From Flavobacterium salmonis (GTDB taxonomy: Bacteria; Bacteroidota; Bacteroidia; Flavobacteriales; Flavobacteriaceae): DNA of 64,000 nucleotides. This document shows, piece after piece, positions 25,426 to 34,543 of the stretch. Position numbers and translations under genes: made by a program. A model generated the notes under the pieces. The model saw nothing but the letters and a program-made list of their open reading frames with translations. It did no database searches and had not been told where the DNA came from. Location of the stretch: positions 295,700-359,699 of the forward strand of contig NZ_CAIJDP010000062.1 of NCBI RefSeq assembly GCF_903819435.1, written 5' to 3'. Each line of letters begins with the position of its first letter. The first letter of the stretch is position 1.

Positions 25426-25467
25426 AATCTCCATCCCTTTTAATATAAGGTTTGGAGATTTTTTTTT
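25426..25467 (+). terminator. Terminator of the aromatic operon
   Basis: AATCTCCA (25426-25433) and TGGAGATT (25453-25460) form an 8-base stem with a 19-base loop, followed by a T run. It ends the four-gene operon about 100 bases after the last stop codon. Confidence 0.75.
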
Positions 25468-25544
25468 CAAATTAATTGAAGTTATTTCCAACCTTTTTAG
25501 TATTTCCATTCTCTATATCAATATACAACCTTAACTTTCGTATC

Positions 25545-28500
25545 ATGAAATCAAATATGTGTTTATCTCCGTCTAAAATTTTTCAGGTTAATCTGAAATT
25601 ACTGTTTTGCGTTTTACTGTTTTCAGCCGTTAAAGTTTTTGCTCAAAGTCCTGAACTGAACGTAAAAGGAGAGGAAGCTGAAAAGGTCAAAATGAGTCAG
25701 CTGCTTGTTAATGTTAAGGTAATTGGAAATATTGCCTACACTACTGCCGAAATGCATTTTTTTAATTCGGGAACTCGTCAGATGGAAGCAGAACTTATTT
25801 TTCCGTTGCCGGAAAATGTCTCAGTTTCAAGATATGCAATTGATATTAACGGTAAAATGCGCGAAGCGGTTCCGGTAAATAAAAATAAAGGGAAACAGGT
25901 TTTTGAAGCCATTGAACATCGTCGGGTTGATCCGGGATTATTGGAAAAAGTGGATGGAAATAATTTTAGAACCCGAATTTATCCTTTAATGCCAAACGGA
26001 GAACGAATCGTAATTATTGGTTACGAAGAAGAGCTTTCTGCATTTGATAAAAGCAATCTGTCGTATCAGCTGGTGAGTCGTTATCCTAAAAAACTGGATA
26101 AATTTGAGATCAATGTTTCGGTTTTGGGAGCTTCTGCTTCACCAACTATTGCTGAAAATTCTGGTGATGCTATTGCTTTCTCGAACTGGAACCAATCATT
26201 TCAGACTTCACTAAAAAAAGAAAATTATCAGCCTTCTGAAAAAATGCTTTTCAAGATTCCAATTCAGCAGAATATTCCAAGTATCGTGATGCAGAATGTT
26301 GGAGGTCAGCATTATTTTTACGGAAATACTTTTATAGAAGGTAATAGAACAGCTAAAAAAGCACCGGCTTCAATTGGTCTGATTTGGGATAATTCTTTGA
26401 GCTGCCAGACGCGTGATTTGAAAAAGGAATTAAATTTATTAGACGCTTATTTTCAAAAGATAAAAAACACAAAAGTGACTTTGTATTTTCTAAATTACAC
26501 TTTCGAAAAACAAAAAGAATTTGTGATTTCAAATGGAAACTGGTCTGAATTGAAAACCGTTTTGGAGAACACGAAATATGATGGAGGAACCCGTTTTTCA
26601 CAAATCAATTTTGAAAATCAGGACGAATATTTATTTTTCTCCGACGGATTATCTTCTTTGAGTGAGAATGTCTTGCCAAAAACGAAGAGAACAGTATATA
26701 CAATTACATCTTCAGTTTCGGCAGATTTTGCTTTTTTGAATTATTCTTCGATGCAAAGAAGCGGAAATTTCATTAATCTAAATCAATCGAATGTTGAAAA
26801 TGCTTTAGATAAATTGGTAAGTAACAATTTGAAGTTTTTAGGAATAAAGGAGAATTTTACGGTTACAGATTTGTTTCCGATGGAAGGGGTTTCGGTTTCG
26901 GGAAGCTTTAGTTTTTCTGGAATTTCATTGAATTCAAAAAATGAAATAACGCTTTTGTTTGGTTATAACAATGAAGCCGTTCAGGAAAGAAAAATAACCT
27001 TAGATGCTTCGGTTCAAAGCACGACTGATGTTAATATTGAAAAACTTTGGGCTCAGAAAAAAATAGCCAGCCTTGATTTGCAATATGCTAAAAATGCAGA
27101 AGAAATTGAATCTTTAGGAAAGAAATACGGCATTATAACCAAAAACACTTCACTGATTGTGTTAGAGGATATTCGGGATTATATTATGTATGATATTATT
27201 CCTCCGGCCGAATTACGAACTGAGTTTGACAGAATCAAAAAGCAGGAACATGATACCAATCTCGCTAAACAAAAAAACAACTGGGAAAATATAGACAGCT
27301 ATTTTGAAGGATTAAATTCTTGGTGGGAAAAAGATATAAAATATGTGGTTCCAAAAGTTTTGCCAAAGTCTAAGAAAAAGAAAGGGGTGGTTTATGAAAC
27401 GATTAAGAGTGATCCGGATGCTGTTTTGACTGTTGATGAACCAGTTGGATCGGGACCTGTTTCTGAGATTGTCCAAGATAATTCAGTTGCTTCGCCTCCT
27501 CCTGCTCCAAAAGTTGATCAGGTTTTATTTGTAGCACCTACGGTTGTGAAATCTGAAGAGGTTTACAGAGACGGTGATAAACAAACGAATGAATTAAAAG
27601 AAGTAGTTGTGACGGGTTATGCCTCAATGAAAAAATCAGACCTTACAGGTTCAGTACAATCAGTTTCTTATGTTCCGGAAAGAACTATAGCACCAGGACT
27701 TTCAAATAATGTAATACAAACACTTGCGGGTAAAGTTGCCGGAGTGGAAGTAGAAGAGGCATCAAATAATAGTATAAGAATAAGAGGGAATTCCACAGTT
27801 GCAAATCAGCCTTTAATAATTGTAAATGGAGAAGTTTATCAAGGTAAAATAGAAGATCTAAATAAAGATGATATTGCTTCAATTAATGTTTTAAAAGATG
27901 CTTCTACAACTGCTATTTATGGGAGCAGGGCGTCAAATGGAGTGATAATGGTTACTACTAAAAATGGTAATACAATTCAAAACGAAACCAATCAAAACGA
28001 AACCAAAACATGGAACCCGGACAGATTATATTTAAAAGCTTTGGCATCGGCACCAAAACAAAAACAATATGATTTGTATTTCGAATTGAGAAAATCTCAG
28101 GAGAGAAACCCGAGTTTTTATTTTGACGTGGCGCACTTTTTCTATAATCAGGGAGATGTAAAAAAAGCACTGCAGGTAATCAGTAATATTGCAGATTTAG
28201 GATTAGAAAATCATCAGCTTTATAAAACATTAACCTATACTTTGCGCCAATGGAAGGATTTTGAAGATGCGTCATTTACAGCAAAACAAGTTGCTAAATG
28301 GAGAGCTCATGAACCTCAAAGTTTAAGAGATTATGCACTGGCTTTGGAAGATGCAGGTAAATATCAGGAAGCTTTTGATCAATTGGTAAAAGCTTTGGAA
28401 GTGAATTATTATGGAGAAATGAGCGGACAATATCAAGGGGTTGAAGATATTATTTTGATGGATTTAAACCGAATGCTTATCGAACATACTGATTTGAAAA

Positions 28501-28898
28501 CCGCAAAATTAGATAAAAAATATCTTGATAAAATGCCGGTCGATATTAGAATTATCATGAACTGGAACTTGATGGATGTTGATTTGGATCTGCATATTAT
28601 TGAACCCACGGGTGAAGAATGTTATTATGGACATAAAGTAACAGAATCTGGGGCAAGCTTTTCAAAAGACTTTACACAAGGATATGGTCCTGAACAATAT
28701 CTGATTCGAAATGCAGTGAAAGGGAAATACCAAATAAAAACCAACTATTTTGGAGAAAATGAATTAACAGAAAATGGTCCTGCAACGGTTATGGTTGAAA
28801 TTTATACGACCAAATCCGGAAAGACCTCTAAAATTCTTAAAACAATTCAGCTTGGAAAAGTCAAAGAAAATGATGTTTTAGCCGAAATTATTTGGTAA
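25545..28898 (+). CDS. Mosaic envelope protein: VIT, VWA-like, TonB-linker, SusC-type plug, TPR, DUF2135
   Basis: From the ATG at 25545 the protein has 1117 residues; an earlier ATG at 25476 would only add an unlikely hydrophobic leader before the signal peptide (FQVNLKLLFCVLLFSAVKVFAQ). Domains in order: VIT (about 45-175; MEAELIFPLPENVSVSRYAI, HRRVDPGLLEKVDGNNFRTR), a VWA-like region (about 280-430), a Pro-rich linker (618-672) sharing two sequence blocks with the TonB of this window, a TonB-receptor plug of SusC type (683-808; EVVVTGYASMKKSDLTGSV, SIRIRGNSTVANQPLIIVNG, AIYGSRASNGVIMVTTKNG), a helical TPR-like region (about 820-970) and a DUF2135 domain (1000-1105; MNWNLMDVDLDLHIIEP). There is no beta-barrel after the plug, so it is not a receptor. 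It is probably periplasmic or surface-exposed; function unknown. Confidence 0.85.
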   Translation: MKSNMCLSPSKIFQVNLKLLFCVLLFSAVKVFAQSPELNVKGEEAEKVKMSQLLVNVKVIGNIAYTTAEMHFFNSGTRQMEAELIFPLPENVSVSRYAIDINGKMREAVPVNKNKGKQVFEAIEHRRVDPGLLEKVDGNNFRTRIYPLMPNGERIVIIGYEEELSAFDKSNLSYQLVSRYPKKLDKFEINVSVLGASASPTIAENSGDAIAFSNWNQSFQTSLKKENYQPSEKMLFKIPIQQNIPSIVMQNVGGQHYFYGNTFIEGNRTAKKAPASIGLIWDNSLSCQTRDLKKELNLLDAYFQKIKNTKVTLYFLNYTFEKQKEFVISNGNWSELKTVLENTKYDGGTRFSQINFENQDEYLFFSDGLSSLSENVLPKTKRTVYTITSSVSADFAFLNYSSMQRSGNFINLNQSNVENALDKLVSNNLKFLGIKENFTVTDLFPMEGVSVSGSFSFSGISLNSKNEITLLFGYNNEAVQERKITLDASVQSTTDVNIEKLWAQKKIASLDLQYAKNAEEIESLGKKYGIITKNTSLIVLEDIRDYIMYDIIPPAELRTEFDRIKKQEHDTNLAKQKNNWENIDSYFEGLNSWWEKDIKYVVPKVLPKSKKKKGVVYETIKSDPDAVLTVDEPVGSGPVSEIVQDNSVASPPPAPKVDQVLFVAPTVVKSEEVYRDGDKQTNELKEVVVTGYASMKKSDLTGSVQSVSYVPERTIAPGLSNNVIQTLAGKVAGVEVEEASNNSIRIRGNSTVANQPLIIVNGEVYQGKIEDLNKDDIASINVLKDASTTAIYGSRASNGVIMVTTKNGNTIQNETNQNETKTWNPDRLYLKALASAPKQKQYDLYFELRKSQERNPSFYFDVAHFFYNQGDVKKALQVISNIADLGLENHQLYKTLTYTLRQWKDFEDASFTAKQVAKWRAHEPQSLRDYALALEDAGKYQEAFDQLVKALEVNYYGEMSGQYQGVEDIILMDLNRMLIEHTDLKTAKLDKKYLDKMPVDIRIIMNWNLMDVDLDLHIIEPTGEECYYGHKVTESGASFSKDFTQGYGPEQYLIRNAVKGKYQIKTNYFGENELTENGPATVMVEIYTTKSGKTSKILKTIQLGKVKENDVLAEIIW

Positions 28899-28931
28899 AC
28901 ATATCCAATTAGGAGATTCATATTTATTTTT

Positions 28932-28987
28932 AAAAGGCGAAGTTTCGTTGTTGAATTCAAAAAACGTAATTTTGCCTTTTATTTTTT
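28932..28987 (+). terminator. Possible terminator after the mosaic VIT protein gene
   Basis: AAAAGGC (28932-28938) can pair with GCCTTTT (28974-28980) around a long loop and is followed by an A then a T6 tract. The loop is large, so this is a weaker candidate than others in the window. Confidence 0.45.
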
Positions 28988-29015
28988 AAGAATAAATCTA
29001 AAACCTACAATTTGA

Positions 29016-29999
29016 ATGACAGGACTCGTTTATAAATCTACAGGAAGCTGGTACACCGTAAAATCTGAACAAGGCGATTTTATAGAATGCCGTATGAAAG
29101 GGAAGTTTAGGATGAAAGGCATCAAAAGCACTAATCCTATTGCTGTAGGTGATATTGTCGATTATGAATTGGAAGAAACTTCGGATGCCGTTACAGGTAT
29201 GATTCATAATATTCACGAAAGAAAGAATTACATCGTTCGTAAATCAGTTAATCTGTCACATCAGATGCATATCATTGCATCCAATATAGACAGGGTATTT
29301 TTGCTGATTACCATTAATAACCCACCCACTACTTTTAATTTTATAGATCGCTTTCTGGTAACTGCCGAAGCTTACAATATAGAGACCATATTGGTTTTTA
29401 ATAAAATTGACACTTTTGATGAAACAACTCTGGATGACCAATTGTATATGCAATATGTATATCAGCAAATTGGGTACAAATGCCTTCGTGTTTCATCAAC
29501 AGAAATGAAAGGGATTGACGAATTAAAAGAAATGATGATTGGTAAAGTAAGCATGTTTTCAGGACATTCTGGTGTTGGAAAATCGACTTTGGTAAATGCT
29601 ATGGAACCATCATTGCACCTTAAAACCAAAAATATTTCAGAAGCCAGTAAACAAGGGCAGCACACTACAACTTTTGCAGAAATGTATGATTTGTCTTTTG
29701 ATGCAAAAATCATTGATACTCCCGGAATTAAAGGGTTCGGAATTGTTGATATGGAAAAAGAAGAAATCAGCGGATATTTTCCTGAATTTTTTAAATTGAA
29801 AGATCAATGTAAATTCAATAATTGTCTGCATAAAGAAGAGCCTCATTGCGCCATAAAAGCAGCTTTGGAAAAAGATGAAATTGCATGGTCACGCTACAAC
29901 AGTTATCTTAAAATACTGGAAGGTGATGAGGAAAATTATCGCACCGACTCTTACGATGAAGACCGAAAAATCAGCGATGAAACCAGGAACCAGAAATAA
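29016..29999 (+). CDS. rsgA: Ribosome small subunit-dependent GTPase A
   Basis: RsgA assists late maturation of the 30S subunit. The 327-residue protein has an N-terminal OB-fold (MTGLVYKSTGSWYTVKSEQG; IAVGDIVDYELEE), then a circularly permuted GTPase: NKID (G4) precedes the P-loop GHSGVGKS at residues 183-190, followed by T-rich switch I and DTPG (G3). The C-terminal zinc site has C-x4-C-x2-H-x5-H-C spacing in the KDQCKFNNCLHKEEPHC stretch. The start ATG gives the usual N-terminus. dtd follows 84 bases later. Confidence 0.95.
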   Translation: MTGLVYKSTGSWYTVKSEQGDFIECRMKGKFRMKGIKSTNPIAVGDIVDYELEETSDAVTGMIHNIHERKNYIVRKSVNLSHQMHIIASNIDRVFLLITINNPPTTFNFIDRFLVTAEAYNIETILVFNKIDTFDETTLDDQLYMQYVYQQIGYKCLRVSSTEMKGIDELKEMMIGKVSMFSGHSGVGKSTLVNAMEPSLHLKTKNISEASKQGQHTTTFAEMYDLSFDAKIIDTPGIKGFGIVDMEKEEISGYFPEFFKLKDQCKFNNCLHKEEPHCAIKAALEKDEIAWSRYNSYLKILEGDEENYRTDSYDEDRKISDETRNQK

Positions 30000-30003
30000 A
30001 TAA

Positions 30004-30079
30004 TAGTCTAAAGTCAAATGTCTTAAGTCCAAAGTGAGATTTTAGACTTTCAACTTTATGACTTTCAAACTTTAGACTA
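30004..30079. repeat. AT-rich inverted repeat between rsgA and dtd
   Basis: TAGTCTAAAGT (30004-30014) and ACTTTAGACTA (30069-30079) are perfect reverse complements; between them further GACTTTC/AAGTC-type words repeat. Related AAAGTC words fill 21970-22000 between pheA and the aminotransferase gene. No T run follows, so termination is not indicated. Confidence 0.55.
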
Positions 30080-30083
30080 AGAT

Positions 30084-30536
30084 ATGAAAGTTGTTCTTCA
30101 AAGAGTTTCTCAGGCATCTGTAACCGTTGATTCTAAAATTGTTGCAGATATTAAACAAGGACTATTAGTTTTGGTTGGTATAGAAGATATCGATACTCAG
30201 GATGATATTGACTGGCTCGTTGGGAAAATCATAAAAATGCGCATTTTTGGTGACGAAAATGGCGTAATGAATTGCTCAGTTCAGGACATTGATGGTGATA
30301 TTATTGTAGTAAGTCAGTTTACACTCCATGCTTCAACTAAAAAAGGAAACCGTCCTTCATACATTAAAGCTTCAAAACCAGAGTTTGCAATTCCGATGTA
30401 TGAGAGTTTTGTGAGATCTTTAGAAAATGAATTTCAGAAGAAAATACAAACCGGAATATTTGGTGCAGACATGAAAGTCAGCCTTATAAATGACGGGCCT
30501 GTAACGATTTTAATTGATAGTAAAAACAAAGAATAA
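30084..30536 (+). CDS. dtd: D-aminoacyl-tRNA deacylase
   Basis: The enzyme removes D-amino acids mischarged on tRNA. The 150-residue length is typical. Motifs are MKVVLQRVSQASVTVDSKIV at the start, GLLVLVGIE, VVSQFTLHAST (the SQFTL motif of the active-site groove) and the C-terminal NDGPVTILID, which carries the Gly-cisPro-like chirality gate GPVT. It follows rsgA and is probably co-transcribed with it, then a separate promoter serves the DUF3857 genes. Confidence 0.95.
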   Translation: MKVVLQRVSQASVTVDSKIVADIKQGLLVLVGIEDIDTQDDIDWLVGKIIKMRIFGDENGVMNCSVQDIDGDIIVVSQFTLHASTKKGNRPSYIKASKPEFAIPMYESFVRSLENEFQKKIQTGIFGADMKVSLINDGPVTILIDSKNKE

Positions 30537-30549
30537 ATAGCACAAATAT

Positions 30550-30582
30550 TTGTTAAGGATTTCTAAAAATGCTATATATTTG
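30550..30582 (+). promoter_or_regulatory. Strong Bacteroidota-type promoter for the DUF3857 operon
   Basis: TTG (30550-30552, within TTTG) is followed after 22 bases by TATATTTG (30575-30582), a perfect TAnnTTTG match. The predicted start site is only about 10 bases before the ATG at 30599. Confidence 0.65.
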
Positions 30583-30598
30583 ACGAAAATACTTACTA

Positions 30599-32506
30599 AT
30601 GAAAAATCAGGTTTTCGCATTAATTTTCTTCTTATTTTCCCTTGTTTCTAATGCTCAAAAGAGTGACTACTCGACTGCTAAAATTGCCGATAGTCTTAAA
30701 GAGAATGCCAATGCAGTTGTGCGACTAGATCAAATGGATATTACCATTGCTTCCCAGAGAAGTATGAATATCAAAACACAAAGGGTTGTATCAGTTTTTA
30801 ATGAGAAAGGATTAAATGATATTGATGCTTATCAGCACTATGATAAAACAACTTCAATAAAAAACATCGAAGCGATTGTTTATGATGCATTTGGTAACGA
30901 AATAAAAAAGATTAAACGAAAAGATTTTAGAGACCAAAGCGCTGCAGGTGGAAGTACTCTTTTTTCAGATAACCGTGTCGTTTATTTAGATTATACACCA
31001 GTTTCATATCCTTTTACAATTGTTTATAAAAGTGAAACTGAAACTTCAAATACCGCTTTTATACCGCAATGGTATTTTTTGGGAGGATATTACGTAAGTG
31101 TCGAAAAATGTATACTAAATGTTACTTTTCCTAATAATCTTGGTTTTAAAAAGAAAGAGTTTTATTTTTCAGGATTTAATATTAAAAAAACAGCTGATAC
31201 AGATACTAAGCTAAGTTACGAAGCTGTCAATATTTTAGCTCAGAAGGCAGAAGATCTTAGTCCCGCTTTTTCCGATTTATATCCAAAAGTATTGATGAGT
31301 CTGGAATATTTTAATCTGGAGGGAGTTGATGGCAATGCAAAAAATTGGAAAGAATATGGTAAATGGTTTTCGGACAAAATTTTAGCAGGAACAACATTGT
31401 TGCCGGAAGAAACAAAATTAAAAATTAAAACACTGATAGGTAATGAAACAGATCCTATAAAAAAAGCAAAAATTGTATACCAATTTGTACAGGAAAAATC
31501 CAGATACGTCAGTGTTCAGGTAGGGATTGGAGGATGGAAACCAATGTTTGCAAGTGATGTCGATAGATTAGGTTATGGTGATTGTAAAGCATTGTCTAAT
31601 TATACCAGAGCATTATTAGATGTGGTTGGCGTTTCTTCCTTTTACACAGAATTATACGGTGATTTAGATTTAAGAGATATTGATGAAGATTTTTTTTCTA
31701 TCCAGGGTAATCATGCGATTTTATGTGTTCCTGATAAAGATAAATACGTTTTTTTAGAATGCACAAGTCAGGATGACCCTTTTGGATATCAGGCAAATTT
31801 TACAGATAATAGAAAAGTAGTTGTAATTAAACCTGATGGAGGAGAAATAATCAGAACAAGAATTTATGATCCATTAAATAATGCGCAATTTAGCAAAGGA
31901 ACTTATACAATAGATGAAAATGGCAGTTTTGCTGGAAAAATCAATATCCGGTCTGAAGGTTCACAATATGGAAGAAAAATGATTGTAGAGAAATTACAGC
32001 CTACAGAAAAAGAAGCACATTATAAAGAATATTGGGGTAATATAAATAATCTTAAATTAGGTAAAATCAATTTTACCAATGATAAAGAGAATATTCGTTT
32101 TACAGAAGATATTCAGATTACAGCAGTAAATTATGGAACAATTTCTGCCAATAAAATGATTTTTGTAATGGATGCCTTTAATCAGTATACAGGAAATGTT
32201 AAGCGTATAAGAAATCGTAAAAATCCATTTCAAATCCAGCGCGGTTATTTAGATACAGATGAAATTGAAATTAATCTTCCTGCAGGTTTTTCAATCGAAT
32301 TTCTACCTTCAAACTTCGAATTAAAAGGAAAGTTTGGGGAGTATAAAACAGAAATCATCAAAAATGAAAATAATAAACTCACATACAAACGTTCTATGTT
32401 TTTAAATAAAGGAAAATATTCAAACAAAGAATATGATGAATATCGTCTTTTTATGGAACAAGTTTCAAAAAATGATAATGCCAAAATCATTTTGACCAAG
32501 AACTAA
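30599..32506 (+). CDS. DUF3857/transglutaminase-like protein, intact catalytic residues
   Basis: The 635-residue exported protein (signal MKNQVFALIFFLFSLVSNAQ) has an N-terminal DUF3857 beta-sandwich domain (about 50-250), a papain-like transglutaminase domain (about 280-400) and a C-terminal beta domain. The triad positions are present: Cys329 in GYGDCKALSNY, His372 in GNHAILCV, and an acidic residue, Glu387, in FLECTSQ. Members of this family are common in Bacteroidota envelopes; substrates are unknown. It heads a cluster of three paralogues (gaps 25 and 2 bases) and, unlike the next two, appears catalytically competent. Confidence 0.85.
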   Translation: MKNQVFALIFFLFSLVSNAQKSDYSTAKIADSLKENANAVVRLDQMDITIASQRSMNIKTQRVVSVFNEKGLNDIDAYQHYDKTTSIKNIEAIVYDAFGNEIKKIKRKDFRDQSAAGGSTLFSDNRVVYLDYTPVSYPFTIVYKSETETSNTAFIPQWYFLGGYYVSVEKCILNVTFPNNLGFKKKEFYFSGFNIKKTADTDTKLSYEAVNILAQKAEDLSPAFSDLYPKVLMSLEYFNLEGVDGNAKNWKEYGKWFSDKILAGTTLLPEETKLKIKTLIGNETDPIKKAKIVYQFVQEKSRYVSVQVGIGGWKPMFASDVDRLGYGDCKALSNYTRALLDVVGVSSFYTELYGDLDLRDIDEDFFSIQGNHAILCVPDKDKYVFLECTSQDDPFGYQANFTDNRKVVVIKPDGGEIIRTRIYDPLNNAQFSKGTYTIDENGSFAGKINIRSEGSQYGRKMIVEKLQPTEKEAHYKEYWGNINNLKLGKINFTNDKENIRFTEDIQITAVNYGTISANKMIFVMDAFNQYTGNVKRIRNRKNPFQIQRGYLDTDEIEINLPAGFSIEFLPSNFELKGKFGEYKTEIIKNENNKLTYKRSMFLNKGKYSNKEYDEYRLFMEQVSKNDNAKIILTKN

Positions 32507-32531
32507 TCAAATCAACAAAAAAACAAACCCA

Positions 32532-34541
32532 ATGAAATTCATTAAATTTTTTAGTTTCTTATCTCTGCTTTTTATTCTTTCCAAAACAACTGCACAAGAA
32601 TTTAAATTAGGAAGAGTATCTATAGCTGAATTAGAAGAAAAAAAACACCCGAGAGATTCATCTGCAGCAGCGGCTATTTTATATAAAAAGGGTAAATCCA
32701 GTATTGAATATGATACTAATGATGGCTTTATTTTGGTTACTCAGGTAGATACACGAGTTAAAATATATAAAAAAGAAGGTTATGATTGGGCAAATCAAAA
32801 TGTGTCCTATTACATTGGAAGCAATGAATCAAGAGAAAAAGTTGATTTTTCGAATGTTAATACTTTTAATTTAGTGAATGGAAAAATTGAGAAAACCAAA
32901 CTTAAAAGTGATGGTGTTTTTAATGAAGAGGTTGATAAATACTATGCAAGAAAAAAAATCACAATGCCTAATGTAAAAGAAGGCTCAGTATTCGAATATA
33001 GTTATACAGTGAGAACACCTACTATTGGAATGATGAAAGGGTGGGCTTTTCAAAGTAGTATTCCAGTGAATTACTCAGAATATACAACTTATATACCAGA
33101 GTATTATACTTTTAATGCCAGACAAAAAGGATATATTTTTCCTAAAGTAACAACAGAAACACGATCAAGATCAATCTTATTTACAAGCAAAGAAAGAGGA
33201 CTTAATTCACATACAACATTTTCTACAGATACTGTTGATTACCTTGAAACACAAACTACCTATATTGCTGAGAATTTACCTGCAATGAAAGAGGAATCGT
33301 ATGTTAATAATATAGACAATTATACGGCAAGTTTAGAACAAGAACTTTCAATGGTTAAGTATCCTAATAGTCCAATGAAAACTTTTTCTACAGATTGGAA
33401 CTCGGTAGCAAGGACAATTTACGAATATGAAGATTTTGGCCCTGAATTAAATAAAACAGGATATTTTGAAGATGATTTAAAAGCTTTACTGGCAGGAGTA
33501 ACAACACCCGAAGAAAAAATAGTAGTTATTTTAAATCATGTTAAATCAAATGTGAAATGGAATAAATATCATGGCTACAGTTGTGATAAAGGTGTACGTA
33601 AAGCATATCAGGAAAAATCAGGAAATATTGCAGAGATAAATTTAATGCTGACAGCAATGTTACGTTATTCTGGCTTAACGGCAAATCCTGTTTTGGTTAG
33701 CACAAGGTCTAACGGAGTGGCATTTTTTCCTAACAGAACCGCCTATAATTATGTAATCACAGCAGTTGAAACTGAAAACGGCTACATATTATTAGATGCA
33801 TCAGATAGATTTTCTGTTCCCAATGTTTTACCATTTAGAACTTTAAACTGGTATGGAAGATTGATACGAAAAGACGGGACTTCAGAACAAATCGATTTAA
33901 TGCCTAAAAAAACATCAAATGATATTGTTTTTTTAACTTACAGTATTGACCCTGAAGGTAAAGTTACAGGACAAACAAGAAGACAATGCACAGATTATAA
34001 TGCTATGATTACCAGAGAGAATATTTTTAGTACCAAAGAAGATGAGTATCTGGAAAAACTGGAAAATCAAAACAATAAAATAGAAATCAGCGATTATGCA
34101 AAGACAAACGAAAAAGAAATCCTGAAGCCTATTATAGAAACATATTCTTTTACAGGAAATAATTTATCCGAGGTAATTGGAGGAAAAATCTATGTTAGTC
34201 CAATGTTGTTTTTTACCAATGAAAAAAATCCTTTTAATCAGGAAACAAGAGAATACCCGGTTGATTTTGGATTTCCTTTTATGGATAAATATAACATAAC
34301 AATAAAGATTCCGGATGGATTTGCAGTTGAAACAATACCTACACCCGCCGTAATAAATATGGAAGACAATTTAGGTTCTTTTAAATTTAATATAGCGGCA
34401 AACGAAAATACGCTTCAAATGACTATTTCTCACCAGATTAATAACGCTATTGTGTCGACACAACAATATGAAATGCTGAAAGAATATTACAAAGCAATGA
34501 TTGCAAAAGAAAGCGAAAAAATTGTTTTAAAGAGAATTTAA
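32532..34541 (+). CDS. DUF3857/transglutaminase-like protein, probable pseudoenzyme 1
   Basis: The 669-residue exported paralogue (signal MKFIKFFSFLSLLFILSKTT then AQE) has the DUF3857 domain followed by a degenerate transglutaminase domain. Where the first paralogue has G-D-C, this one reads SGNIAEINLML, with Ile366 in place of the catalytic Cys. The His position is Tyr407 (AYNYVI). The acidic residue survives in LLDASDRF. It likely binds rather than cleaves. It is strongly similar to the next gene along its full length (both start with the LGKVTIAELEEK-type motif), so the two arose by tandem duplication. Confidence 0.85.
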   Translation: MKFIKFFSFLSLLFILSKTTAQEFKLGRVSIAELEEKKHPRDSSAAAAILYKKGKSSIEYDTNDGFILVTQVDTRVKIYKKEGYDWANQNVSYYIGSNESREKVDFSNVNTFNLVNGKIEKTKLKSDGVFNEEVDKYYARKKITMPNVKEGSVFEYSYTVRTPTIGMMKGWAFQSSIPVNYSEYTTYIPEYYTFNARQKGYIFPKVTTETRSRSILFTSKERGLNSHTTFSTDTVDYLETQTTYIAENLPAMKEESYVNNIDNYTASLEQELSMVKYPNSPMKTFSTDWNSVARTIYEYEDFGPELNKTGYFEDDLKALLAGVTTPEEKIVVILNHVKSNVKWNKYHGYSCDKGVRKAYQEKSGNIAEINLMLTAMLRYSGLTANPVLVSTRSNGVAFFPNRTAYNYVITAVETENGYILLDASDRFSVPNVLPFRTLNWYGRLIRKDGTSEQIDLMPKKTSNDIVFLTYSIDPEGKVTGQTRRQCTDYNAMITRENIFSTKEDEYLEKLENQNNKIEISDYAKTNEKEILKPIIETYSFTGNNLSEVIGGKIYVSPMLFFTNEKNPFNQETREYPVDFGFPFMDKYNITIKIPDGFAVETIPTPAVINMEDNLGSFKFNIAANENTLQMTISHQINNAIVSTQQYEMLKEYYKAMIAKESEKIVLKRI

Positions 34542-34543
34542 AA

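Noticed and set aside
26353..28170. Minus-strand frames opposite the mosaic VIT gene.
   Set aside because: They have no domain features and lie wholly inside the long plus-strand frame.
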